Positions 7,727 to 16,271 of a DNA stretch of 64,000 nt are shown here, piece after piece; position 1 is the stretch's first letter; the number at the start of each line of letters is the position of its first letter. The position numbers were made by a program, and so were the translations under genes. The stretch comes from Streptomyces capitiformicae (GTDB taxonomy: Bacteria > Actinomycetota > Actinomycetes > Streptomycetales > Streptomycetaceae): the NCBI RefSeq assembly GCF_002214185.1, contig NZ_CP022161.1, positions 2,975,767-3,039,766 of the forward strand, in the 5' to 3' direction. A model generated the notes under the pieces. That model worked only from the letters and a program-made list of their open reading frames with translations, had not been told where the DNA came from and searched no databases.

Positions 7727-10570
7727 ATGGACACTGAGTTGGGCGTGCTCGGCTCCGTCGAGGCACGCATTGCCGGCAGACCGGTCGACCTCGGTCCCGC
7801 GCGCCAGCGGTGCGTCCTCGCGGTTCTGGTCGTCGAGGCCAACCACCACGTCCCGGTCGACGAACTCACCTACCGGGTCTGGGGACACAGCCCTCCGCGC
7901 GAGCCCCGTGGCAGCCTGTACAGCTACCTCTCCCGATTACGCCGTGTCCTCGGCGACGCCGAGGACGTGCGCCTCGACCGACAGGCGGGCGGCTACCTCC
8001 TGACCGTGGATCCGGGGGCCGTGGATCTGCACCGTTTCCGTGACCTGATCGCGCGGGCGCGCGCCGCCACCGACGAGGCCGCCGCTGCCGCCCTGTTCGA
8101 CGACGCGCTCGGACTGTGGCGGGGACCGGCCTTCGGCACCCTCGACACCCCGTGGCTCAGCGATCTGCGCGACGTCCTGGCCCAGGAGCGGGTCACCGCC
8201 CAGCTCGACCGCAACGACATCCAGCTGAGCCGGGGGCGCCACGCCGAACTGATCGCCGGTCTCCTCGCGCTGACGGCCGAGCACCCGCTGGACGAGCGCC
8301 TCGCCGGCCAGTACATGCTCGCCCTGTACCGAAGTGGCCGCCCGTCCAGCGCACTTGCCGTCTACCAGGACATCCACGACAGGCTGGCCGAGGAGCTCGG
8401 GACCAGTCCGCACCCGTCCCTGCAGGACCTCCACCAGGAGATCCTGCGGTCCTCCCCGTCCCTCGCCGTGTCGCCGACCGCCCCCGCGTCCGCGCACGCA
8501 CAGGACACGACCGCGCCGCAGTCCCTCCCCGACCCGTCGCCCGGGCCCGTACCGCCGCCCGTGCCTGTGGCGCAGCAACTGCCGGCTCCGCCACCAGCCT
8601 TCGTCGGCCGAACCCGTGAAATCGGCTTGCTGGACCGGTTGGTGGATCGCGACGGCGAGGCGGAAACCACCGTCGGCATCGCGGCGATCACCGGCACGGG
8701 AGGCGTCGGCAAGACCTGCCTGGCCCTGCGGTGGGCCCACGACAACGTGGACAGGTTTCCCGACGGGCACCTCTACACCAACCTCCGGGGGTTCGACGCC
8801 ACCGGTCGCCCCACGCCCCCCGACGAGGTGCTCCGCGCCTTTCTGGAAGCGCTCGGCACAGCCCCCGGCGCGATCCCGGCCGGCGCCGACGCGCAGGCCG
8901 GTCTCTACCGCACCCTGACCGCCGGCCGCAGGATGCTGATCCTGCTCGACAACGCCCACGACACCGACCAGGTACTGCCCCTCCTGCCTGGCGGCTCGTC
9001 CTGCACGGTCGTCGTGACCAGTCGCCGGCAGCTCACGGGGCTGACATGTGCGCACGGCGCCCGGCCGCTCGCGCTGGACGCCCTCGTGCCCGACGAGGCC
9101 CGGCGGTTGTTCAGCCGCCACCTCGGATCCGAGCGCGTCGGCGCCGAACCCCGGGACGCCACCCGGATCCTGGAACGCTGCGCCGGCCTGCCGCTGGCGA
9201 TCAGTATCCTGGCCGCACGCGCCGCGGCCAACCCCTCGTTCCCGCTCCAGGCTCTCGCCTCCGAGCTGGACGCCGCCTGGGAGAGCCTCGACGCCTTCGA
9301 CGGCGGCGACCGGTCGGCTGACCTGCGCGCCGTGTTCTCCTGGTCATACGCGGCACTCGACACCGGCCCACGCCGGCTCTTCCGGCTGCTAGGAACGCAC
9401 CCGGGACCGGATATCGCCACCCCCGCCGCTGCCGCCGTGGCGGGCCTCGGTCCGCGCGAGACACGGTCGCTGCTCGTGGAACTCGCCCGTGCCCACCTGG
9501 TGTCGGAACACGCTCCGGGCCGCTACACACTCCACGATCTGCTGCGCGAGTACGCCGTCGAGCTGTCCGCCGAAGACCCCGAAACGCCGCAGGCCCTCCT
9601 GCGCGGCGTCGACCATTCCCTGCACACGGCTCACGCCTGCGACCGACTGCTCTGGCCACACCGTGATCCGATCACCCTGACGGCGGCGGTCCCTGGTGCG
9701 GCGCCCGTGCAGCACGCAGACGACCGTGAGGCACTGCAGTGGTTCGAGACCGAGCATGCGGTGCTCGCGGCCACGGTCGAGCAGACCCGCCGAGCCGGGC
9801 TGCACCGCCACACATGCCAACTGGCCTGGGCTCTGAGCACGTATCACGGCCGGAAGGGCAAATGGCACGACGTGATCGCGACCCAGACGGCCGCCCTCGA
9901 GGCCGCGACCGCCCTGGACGATCCCTCGGAGCAGGCACGTGCCCATCGTGAACTCGGCTGCGCCTACAACGAGATCGGCCGCCACGACGAGGCGGACGAT
10001 CACCTCGCGCGTGCTCTGGAGCTCTACCACGCCCTGGAGGACCACAAGGGCGAGGCCCAGACCCATCTCGTACTCGGCTGGATCTGCGACCGGTTCGGTG
10101 ATCAACGGGAGGCCCTCCACCATGATCTTCTCGCCCTGGAGCTGTTCCAGGCGGTCGGCCACCTCGCCGGCCAGGCCAGGGCGCTCAACGCGGTCGGCTG
10201 GGACTACGCCCAGCTGAGTGAGTACGAGTCGGCGGCGGCCCATTGCCGGGCGGCCCTTGCCGTCCAGCAGAAACTCGGGGACCGCCGCGGCGAGGCCAAC
10301 ACCTGGGACAGCCTGGGCTTCGCGTACCAGCACCTGGGCGACTACGAAGAGGCGGTCGTGTGCTACCACTCCAGCCTCGCGCTGAACGAGGAGAACGGCC
10401 ACAGGTTCAACCTCTTCGAGAACCTGGACCACCTCGGCGACGTCCACCTCGCCATGGGCGACGAGGAAGCGGCCCGCGACTACTGGCGGCAGTCGGTGAC
10501 GATTCTCAGGGAGCTGGGAAGCTACGACGCCGACATCGACCGGATCACGGCCAAGATGCACTCAGCATGA
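7727..10570 (+). CDS. SARP (AfsR-type) transcriptional regulator with NB-ARC and TPR domains
   Basis: A 947-residue regulator. The start is ATG 7727, with GGGGGAGGAG eight bases upstream. Domain order: an OmpR-like winged-helix DNA-binding domain (~1-95), the bacterial transcriptional activation domain (~100-245), a Pro-rich linker, an NB-ARC ATPase (~285-560; P-loop GTGGVGKT with Lys329 and a Walker B-like MLILLDNAHD), and C-terminal TPR repeats (~700-940). Such proteins activate secondary-metabolite or morphogenesis genes in response to nucleotide or protein signals. No biosynthetic cluster adjoins it, so its target is unknown. Its stop overlaps the start of the next small gene (ATGA). Confidence 0.92.
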   Translation: MDTELGVLGSVEARIAGRPVDLGPARQRCVLAVLVVEANHHVPVDELTYRVWGHSPPREPRGSLYSYLSRLRRVLGDAEDVRLDRQAGGYLLTVDPGAVDLHRFRDLIARARAATDEAAAAALFDDALGLWRGPAFGTLDTPWLSDLRDVLAQERVTAQLDRNDIQLSRGRHAELIAGLLALTAEHPLDERLAGQYMLALYRSGRPSSALAVYQDIHDRLAEELGTSPHPSLQDLHQEILRSSPSLAVSPTAPASAHAQDTTAPQSLPDPSPGPVPPPVPVAQQLPAPPPAFVGRTREIGLLDRLVDRDGEAETTVGIAAITGTGGVGKTCLALRWAHDNVDRFPDGHLYTNLRGFDATGRPTPPDEVLRAFLEALGTAPGAIPAGADAQAGLYRTLTAGRRMLILLDNAHDTDQVLPLLPGGSSCTVVVTSRRQLTGLTCAHGARPLALDALVPDEARRLFSRHLGSERVGAEPRDATRILERCAGLPLAISILAARAAANPSFPLQALASELDAAWESLDAFDGGDRSADLRAVFSWSYAALDTGPRRLFRLLGTHPGPDIATPAAAAVAGLGPRETRSLLVELARAHLVSEHAPGRYTLHDLLREYAVELSAEDPETPQALLRGVDHSLHTAHACDRLLWPHRDPITLTAAVPGAAPVQHADDREALQWFETEHAVLAATVEQTRRAGLHRHTCQLAWALSTYHGRKGKWHDVIATQTAALEAATALDDPSEQARAHRELGCAYNEIGRHDEADDHLARALELYHALEDHKGEAQTHLVLGWICDRFGDQREALHHDLLALELFQAVGHLAGQARALNAVGWDYAQLSEYESAAAHCRAALAVQQKLGDRRGEANTWDSLGFAYQHLGDYEEAVVCYHSSLALNEENGHRFNLFENLDHLGDVHLAMGDEEAARDYWRQSVTILRELGSYDADIDRITAKMHSA

Positions 10571-10836
10571 CGCTGTCACCCAGCCTGCCGCTGGTCGCCG
10601 GCTGCACCCTGCACTTCGAGCCCCGCAGCCCCGCCGAGACATATCCAGGTGACTGGCGCCCGGGGACCTTCGTGCTGGACGACAACGGCACGCGCATGGA
10701 GGTTGCCACGCCAGCGGCCCCATTGGCCCACCTCACCGGCCAGATCAATCTCAGTGACGCGGGTCAGGACGACGGCGATCTGTACAGCGAGTTCGAACTC
10801 GCCGACTTCGACACCGACTCTGAAGGAGGCGCCTGA
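10567..10836 (+). CDS. small acidic protein translationally coupled to the SARP gene
   Basis: The ATG at 10567 overlaps the SARP stop (ATGA), so translation is probably coupled. The 89-residue product begins MTLSPSLPLVAGCTLHFEPR and becomes strongly acidic at its end (DLYSEFELADFDTDSEGG). There is no signal peptide or membrane segment, and I recognise no family. The tight coupling suggests a partner or modulator of the regulator, or a small peptide under its control. Codon use is normal for the region, which supports a real gene. Confidence 0.6.
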   Translation: MTLSPSLPLVAGCTLHFEPRSPAETYPGDWRPGTFVLDDNGTRMEVATPAAPLAHLTGQINLSDAGQDDGDLYSEFELADFDTDSEGGA

Positions 10837-10895
10837 GCCCGCCGGGCCGGCACCCTGTACCGGGGCACCCCCATCCTGGCACGGGAAAGATGTGA

Positions 10896-11751
10896 TCAGG
10901 CAGCCCCTTGTACTCCCTTTGGGTCCTTGGACTGCACCTGCTCCTGCTCATAGGTCAGCGGCAGGTCACGCTCGCGACGCATGGGGCTCATGGCAAGGAT
11001 GAGCCAACTGGGCGCGACGAAACCCGTCATGGTCCACATGGCAGACCGGTAACCGACAGCGTCACCGAGCACGCCGCCGAGCAGGGATCCGAGCGGGATG
11101 GTGCTGTGGTTGATCACCATGGCCGTCGCCACGACCCGGCCGAGCATGTGCGGTGGGCAGTAGTTCTGCCGGAAGCTGCCGACCACGATGTTGGCCACGG
11201 AGATACCGATCCCGACGAGAAGGGCGCCCATCGCGAACGGCAGCAGCCCCGGCCCCGTCTTGGTCATTGGCATCAGCAGCGCGAACGGCGAGGTGACGGC
11301 CTGCAGGACGAGCAGCCCGCGCGCGGTACCGAACCGTCGGCTGACCCTGGTGGCCACCAGGGCGCCCAGGATGCCGCCGGTGCTGCCGCTGGCCAGCAGC
11401 AGCCCGACCGTGGCCGGGTTTAGCCCGACGGTGCGGACAAGGAACACAACCTGGACCGCCTGGTAGCCCATCAGCGCCATGTTGATCACAGCGCCCCGGG
11501 TGACCATCGGCCGCAGGTAGCGGTCCCGGCTCACGAAGCGGGGCCCTTCGGCGATCTGCCGTCGGAGGGAGGCGCGTTCCTCGTGCAGAGCGCGGTCAGG
11601 CTCGACCACTCTGATCCGCTTCAGGCAAAGCGCGGAAATCAGGAACGTCACCGCGTCGGCCACGAGTGCGGTGACCGCGCCGAACGCCTGGGTGAGCAGC
11701 CCCGCCATCCCCGGCCCGGCGACCTGGGTGACGGCCTCGCTGCCCTGCAGC
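10896..11751 (-). pseudogene. MFS exporter, N-terminal part missing
   Basis: The minus-strand frame encodes the last ~285 residues of a major facilitator drug or siderophore-type exporter, from LQGSEAVTQVAGPGMAGLL through several hydrophobic helices to a basic-acidic tail. Intact members have about 420 residues; here the first four or so helices are absent. Upstream of about 11751 the frame continues as unrelated low-complexity sequence that merges into a 9-bp tandem array. No start with a ribosome binding site matches the family N-terminus. I infer a 5' deletion leaving a non-functional remnant. Confidence 0.75.
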
Positions 11752-11824
11752 CCGCCGCCCTGTGGGGGCAGGCCTGTCGAGCCCGGGCAATACGGGGCGC
11801 TCCCGCCGTCGGCGTCACCAACAC

Positions 11825-11904
11825 GACTCACAAGACTCACAAGACTCACAGGACCCACAGGACCACAGGACTCACTCGACTCACTCGACTCACTCGACTC
11901 ACGC
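11825..11904. repeat. 9-bp tandem array (GACTCACNN)
   Basis: Nine consecutive units of GACTCACAA, GACTCACAG, GACCCACAG, one 8-base variant, then GACTCACTC three times and GACTCACGC. The array lies at the broken 5' end of the MFS remnant and about 265 bases before the hydrolase gene. The period of nine matches three other arrays in this window that have different unit sequences. Confidence 0.9.
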
Positions 11905-12170
11905 GACCGGGCAACACACGACCCGTCGGCAGCTCCCGGACAATTCCCTCAGGTTTCCGATCATTTGACGAATCGTCACCTCGCCGTTGAGCCCCGATCG
12001 CCATCAGGTCAACCGTCCCGGACTATTGACTCGCTTCACCTGCGGAGAGATTCTCGTCACATCGCTTGTGCCAGCCATGACAAATCGGGCTATGGCGTCG
12101 TGGGTGTTCAACGCGTCCCGGAACGGTCTGGCCGATCGACCGCGCCATCCTTCGACCGAGGACGTGAGTG

Positions 12171-14231
12171 ATGACCAGGACTCGACATGCCCAGCACAGA
12201 CGCCGGCCCCTCATGGTGCTGGCGTTGTTCCTCACCGCGATGGGCATGCTGCTGAGCCCCTCGTCCAGTTCGGCCGCCACCGGCGACTGGTGGCTCCCCA
12301 CCTCCCGACCGGCCCCCGACTCCCAGATCAATGTCACGGGCGAGCCGTTCAAGGGGACGAACTCAGCCGGCGAGGTGCGCGGGTTCGTCGACGCGCACAA
12401 CCACCTGTTCTCCAACGAGGCCTTCGGCGGCCGGCTGATCTGCGGCAAGGTGTTCTCCACCTCGGGCGTCGCCGACGCGCTGAAGGACTGCCCCGAGCAC
12501 TACCCGGACGGGACGCTCGCGCTCTTCGACTACATCACCCACGGCGGCGACGGCAAGCACGACCCGGTCGGCTGGCCCACGTTCAAGGACTGGCCGGCGT
12601 ACAACTCGATGACCCACCAGGCGAACTACTACGCCTGGATCGAGCGCGCCTGGCGCGGCGGTCAGCGCGTCCTGGTCAACGACCTGGTCACCAACGGGAT
12701 GATCTGCTCCGTCTACCCGTTCAAGGACCGCGGTTGCGACGAGATGACGTCGATCCGTCTGCAGGCGAAGCTGACGTACGACCTGCAGGACTACATCGAC
12801 GCGATGTACGGCGGCACCGGCAAAGGCTGGTTCCGGATCGTCACCGACAGCCAGCAGGCGCGCAAGGTCATCGCGCAGGGCAAGCTCGCCGTGATCCTGG
12901 GCGTGGAGACCTCCGAGCCGTTCGGCTGCAAGCAGATCCTCGACATCCCTCAGTGCAGCAAGCAGGACATCGACAAGGGCCTCGACGAGCTGTACGACCT
13001 GGGTGTGCGCAGCATGTTCCTGTGCCACAAGTTCGACAACGCGCTGTGCGGCGTCCGTTTCGACGAGCACGGTCTCGGCACGGCGATCAACGTCGGCCAG
13101 TTCCTGTCGACGGGCACCTTCTGGCGGACGGAGAAGTGCACCGGCCCGCAGAAGGACAACCCGATCGGTGCGGCGTCCACGAAGGCCGAGAAGGATCTGC
13201 CGGAGGGCACCGAGGTCCCGGAGTACGACAAGGACGCGCAGTGCAACGTGCGCGGGCTCACCGATCTCGGCGAGTACGCCGTACGCGGCATGATGAAGCG
13301 CAAGATGATGCTCGAGATCGACCACATGAGCGTCAAGGCCACCGGCCGCGTCCTCGACATCTTCGAGGCCGAGTCGTACCCGGGCGTTCTGTCCTCGCAC
13401 AGCTGGATGGACCTGAACTGGACCGAGCGGGTCTACTCCCTCGGCGGTTTCGTGGCCCAGTACATGCACGGCTCGCAGGAGTTCAGCAAGGAGGCCCAGC
13501 GCACCGACGCGCTGCGCGCGAAGTACGACGTGGGCTACGGATTCGGCACGGACTTCAACGGCATCGGCGACCACCCCGCCCCGCGGGGCGCGGACACGTC
13601 GAACCCGGTGACGTACCCCTTCAAGAGCGCCGACGGCGGCTCCACCCTCGACAGGCAGACCACCGGGCAGCGCACCTGGGACTACAACACCGACGGTGCC
13701 GCCCATGTCGGCATGGTCCCGGACTGGATCGAGGACATCCGGCTCGTCGGCGGCCAGGGTGTCGTGGACGACCTGTTCAAGGGCGCCGAGTCCTACCTCG
13801 ACACCTGGGGCTCCTCCGAGGACCACCAGGCCGGAGTGAACCTCGCCAAGGGCGTGACGGCGACGGCCAGTTCGTCCGAGTCGAACCCCTTCACCAGCTA
13901 CCGGCCCGGCCGGGCCGCGGACGGCGACGGCGACAGCCGCTGGGCGAGCGACTGGAGCGACGACCAGTGGCTGAGGCTGGACCTCGGCTCCTCGCACACG
14001 ATCACGAAGGTCACCCTCGACTGGGAGCGTGCCTACGGCAGGTCGTACCGGGTCGACGTCTCCACCGACGGCTCGGCCTGGCGGACCGTGTGGTCGACGA
14101 CCGCCGGTGACGGCGGCCTGGACACGGCCACGTTCTCCGGTGTCGCGGCGAGATATGTTCGGATGCAGGGGGTGGACCGCGGTACGAACTGGGGGTACTC
14201 CCTGTACGAGGTCGGCGTGTTCAGCGGCTGA
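12171..14231 (+). CDS. secreted M19-dipeptidase-like metal hydrolase with F5/8C domain
   Basis: A 686-residue exported protein, with ATG 12171 chosen (a GTG at 12168 is adjacent). The signal peptide ends near residue 36 (SSSSAATG). The main domain starts with GFVDAHNHLF, an amidohydrolase-type HxH metal site. It continues with IDHMSVKATGRVLDI and GVLSSHSWM, consistent with membrane dipeptidase/TIM-barrel hydrolases, and ends near GYGFGTDFNGIG. A C-terminal F5/8 type C (discoidin) carbohydrate-binding domain covers about 545-685. The substrate is not evident. The TetR gene follows 27 bases later in the same direction. Confidence 0.75.
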   Translation: MTRTRHAQHRRRPLMVLALFLTAMGMLLSPSSSSAATGDWWLPTSRPAPDSQINVTGEPFKGTNSAGEVRGFVDAHNHLFSNEAFGGRLICGKVFSTSGVADALKDCPEHYPDGTLALFDYITHGGDGKHDPVGWPTFKDWPAYNSMTHQANYYAWIERAWRGGQRVLVNDLVTNGMICSVYPFKDRGCDEMTSIRLQAKLTYDLQDYIDAMYGGTGKGWFRIVTDSQQARKVIAQGKLAVILGVETSEPFGCKQILDIPQCSKQDIDKGLDELYDLGVRSMFLCHKFDNALCGVRFDEHGLGTAINVGQFLSTGTFWRTEKCTGPQKDNPIGAASTKAEKDLPEGTEVPEYDKDAQCNVRGLTDLGEYAVRGMMKRKMMLEIDHMSVKATGRVLDIFEAESYPGVLSSHSWMDLNWTERVYSLGGFVAQYMHGSQEFSKEAQRTDALRAKYDVGYGFGTDFNGIGDHPAPRGADTSNPVTYPFKSADGGSTLDRQTTGQRTWDYNTDGAAHVGMVPDWIEDIRLVGGQGVVDDLFKGAESYLDTWGSSEDHQAGVNLAKGVTATASSSESNPFTSYRPGRAADGDGDSRWASDWSDDQWLRLDLGSSHTITKVTLDWERAYGRSYRVDVSTDGSAWRTVWSTTAGDGGLDTATFSGVAARYVRMQGVDRGTNWGYSLYEVGVFSG

Positions 14232-14258
14232 CCCGAACAACGGGGGAAGGAATCCACC

Positions 14259-14864
14259 ATGGCACGCTTGCCGTCGGCCGAGCGGCGCAGACAGTTGACC
14301 GAGGCGGCCATCCGCGCGATGACCCGGGACGGCGTCCCCAGGACGACGACCCGGTCCATCGCGGCCGAGGCGGGCGTGTCGCTGAGCGTCTTCCACTACT
14401 GCTTCGACTCCAAGCAGGAGTTGATCGAGTCCGTCATCACCACCATCACCGGGCACTACGTGGCACTGGTGCGGGAGGCGATCCGGCCCCGGGAGACACT
14501 CAGGGAGACCGTACGGGCCGGTTTCCAGGCGTACTGGGACCATGTGTCCGCCCACCCGGGCGAGCACATGCTCACCTACGAGCTGACCCAGTACGCCCTG
14601 CGTGAGCCCGGCTTCGAACATCTGGCGCGACGCCAGTACGAGATGTACTGCGACACCTACGCCGAGCTGATCGAGCATCTGCGCCGGTCCATGGACTTCG
14701 AACTGACCGTCCCCGTCCCGGTCCTGGCCCGCTATCTGGCCGCCATGACGGACGGTCTCACCCTCAACTACCTGGTCCTGGGTGACGACGCGACCTGGAC
14801 GGACATCCTCGACACGATCACCGACCATGTGGCCGGTCTCGTACGGGAGGAGGTCCGCCCGTAG
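14259..14864 (+). CDS. TetR-family transcriptional regulator
   Basis: A 201-residue regulator with an N-terminal helix-turn-helix (about residues 8-55: ERRRQLTEAAIRAM, then TTTRSIAAEAGVSLSVFHYCF) and an all-helical ligand domain. ATG 14259 follows GGGGGAAGGAATCCACC. The gene lies 27 bases behind the secreted hydrolase gene and probably shares its transcript, so it may control that gene. The C-terminal part (EHMLTYELTQYALRE) resembles TetR proteins with a TetR_C_6-like domain. The ligand is unknown. Confidence 0.85.
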   Translation: MARLPSAERRRQLTEAAIRAMTRDGVPRTTTRSIAAEAGVSLSVFHYCFDSKQELIESVITTITGHYVALVREAIRPRETLRETVRAGFQAYWDHVSAHPGEHMLTYELTQYALREPGFEHLARRQYEMYCDTYAELIEHLRRSMDFELTVPVPVLARYLAAMTDGLTLNYLVLGDDATWTDILDTITDHVAGLVREEVRP

Positions 14865-14868
14865 CGCT

Positions 14869-15450
14869 TCAGTGGGCGGACGCGGCGATCAACTGGTCGA
14901 GCAGGGCGATCAGTACGTCACGGCACGAGGTGCGCTCCCGGGCGTCGAAGAGCAGTACCGGCATGTCCTCGGGCAGGGCCAGGGCCTCGCGGATCTCGTC
15001 CGGTTCGTACGGGTGCTCGCCGTAGAAGCCGTTGACGCCGATGACGAACGGGATACCGCGGCGCTCGAAGAAGTCGATGGCGGCGAAGCTGGACTCGGGT
15101 CTGCGCACGTCGACCAGGACCACCGCCCCGAGAGCGCCGATCGCGAGATCGTTCCACATGAACCAGAACCGCTGCTGCCCGGGCGTGCCGAACAGATACA
15201 GCACGAGGTCCTGGCCGATGCTGATCCGGCCGAAGTCGAGGGCCACCGTGGTGGCCTGTTTCTCCGGGATGCCGTCGAGGTCGTCGACGCCGAGGCTCGC
15301 GATGGTGAGGGGTTCCTCGGTGCGCAGCGGGACGATCTCGCTGACCGACCCGACCATGGTCGTCTTGCCGACGCCGAATCCGCCGGCGATGAGGATCTTC
15401 ACCGCGTCGGGTGCCGAGGTCCCCTGGGGGGTGGGGTCAGAGCCGGCCAA
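14869..15450 (-). CDS. cvnD: conservon GTPase CvnD
   Basis: A 193-residue small Ras-like GTPase. It starts at TTG 15450 behind GAGGGACGG and overlaps the end of cvnC. The P-loop is GGFGVGKTT, the G3-type motif lies in LFGTPGQQRF (a glutamine-rich variant), and VIGVNGFYG replaces the usual NKxD, as in conservon GTPases. It works with CvnA-C at the membrane as a eukaryote-like G-protein switch in Streptomyces development and antibiotic control. It is the last gene of the cvnABCD operon and converges on the TetR gene. Confidence 0.92.
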   Translation of the reverse strand: MAGSDPTPQGTSAPDAVKILIAGGFGVGKTTMVGSVSEIVPLRTEEPLTIASLGVDDLDGIPEKQATTVALDFGRISIGQDLVLYLFGTPGQQRFWFMWNDLAIGALGAVVLVDVRRPESSFAAIDFFERRGIPFVIGVNGFYGEHPYEPDEIREALALPEDMPVLLFDARERTSCRDVLIALLDQLIAASAH

Positions 15451-15793
15451 GGCCGTCCCTCACTTTCTTCAGCAGGTCCAGGTCGGGGGTGCGGGAGATC
15501 ATGCGGGGCTGGCGGACACTGATCCGGCCCGCCTCCAGCAGGTCGCAGAGCATGATGGCGACCACACTCACCGGGAGGTCGAGCTTGCTGGCCAGCTCCG
15601 CGACCACGATCGGCTTCGCACTCAGCTTGAGGATCCGCGTGTGCTCCGGCTGTGGCCGGGTGCCCCCGGCCGGCTGCGGGTCCACCGCCGTCACCATGGT
15701 GATCAGGGTGAAGTCGCCACGGGCGGGCCGGGTCCGGCCGCCCGTCAGGGTGAACGGGCGAACCAGCCGGCCCGCCGCGTCGCCTCCGTTCAC
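15437..15793 (-). CDS. cvnC: conservon DUF742 protein CvnC
   Basis: A 118-residue protein with the conservon CvnC features LVRPFTLTGGRTRP and PIVVAELASKLDLPVSVVAIMLCDLLEAG, a winged-helix-like DUF742 domain. GTG 15793 begins one base after the cvnB stop; an ATG at 15823 would overlap cvnB but has no ribosome binding site. It acts in the conservon complex between the CvnA sensor and the CvnD GTPase. The 3' end overlaps cvnD by 14 bases. Confidence 0.9.
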   Translation of the reverse strand: MNGGDAAGRLVRPFTLTGGRTRPARGDFTLITMVTAVDPQPAGGTRPQPEHTRILKLSAKPIVVAELASKLDLPVSVVAIMLCDLLEAGRISVRQPRMISRTPDLDLLKKVRDGLGRL

Positions 15794-15794
15794 C

Positions 15795-16223
15795 TCACTC
15801 GCCGCTGTCGGCCGCGACGGCATCGGCGCGTGGTGCCGCGCTGAGGTGCTCGCCGATCTTCTTGACCAGCATGTTCATCTGGTACGCCACCACGCCGACG
15901 TCCGCGCCCTGCCGGGTCAGCACCGCGAGGTTCGCGCCGGGTCCGGCGTTGGTGAGGATCAGGAAGGCGTTGCCCATCTCGATGAGCAACTGCCGGACGG
16001 GGCCACCGCGGAAGTCCATGCTGACGCCCTTGCTGAGGCTCATCAGGCCGGACGCGGTGGCCGCCAGGCGTTCGGCGTCGTCGCGGAGGAACGCGGTGGA
16101 CTTGCTGACGACCAGTCCGTCCTCGGAGAGCACGACGGCGTGGTCGACCTCGGCGACGCGGTCCACCAGTCCGGTGAGCAGCTGGTCGAGCTGGCTGTGC
16201 GTGGCGGGGATACGGCGTGTCAT
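15795..16223 (-). CDS. cvnB: conservon roadblock/LC7 protein CvnB
   Basis: A 142-residue roadblock/LC7-domain protein. ATG 16223 is preceded by AAGGACACACAG; the upstream ATG at 16238 is poorly placed. Characteristic segments are HSQLDQLLTGLVDRVAEVDH and AVVLSEDGLVVSKS near the start, and FRGGPVRQLLIEM with FLILTNAG in the middle. In conservons CvnB is thought to act as a GTPase-activating or scaffolding partner of CvnD. The neighbours are CvnA upstream and CvnC downstream. Confidence 0.92.
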   Translation of the reverse strand: MTRRIPATHSQLDQLLTGLVDRVAEVDHAVVLSEDGLVVSKSTAFLRDDAERLAATASGLMSLSKGVSMDFRGGPVRQLLIEMGNAFLILTNAGPGANLAVLTRQGADVGVVAYQMNMLVKKIGEHLSAAPRADAVAADSGE

Positions 16224-16271
16224 CTGTGTGTCCTTCAATGAGCGGTGTGCGGAGGGGGAGTCGATGGGACG

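Noticed and set aside
11825..11904. CRISPR-like array
   Set aside because: Units are nine bases with no spacers, so it is a simple tandem repeat; the same applies to the arrays at 22587, 29288 and 42307.
12363..14828. 821-residue minus-strand open frame opposite the hydrolase and TetR genes
   Set aside because: Val/Gly/Arg-rich translation typical of an antisense frame in high-GC DNA; the plus-strand genes have domains, a signal peptide and ribosome binding sites.
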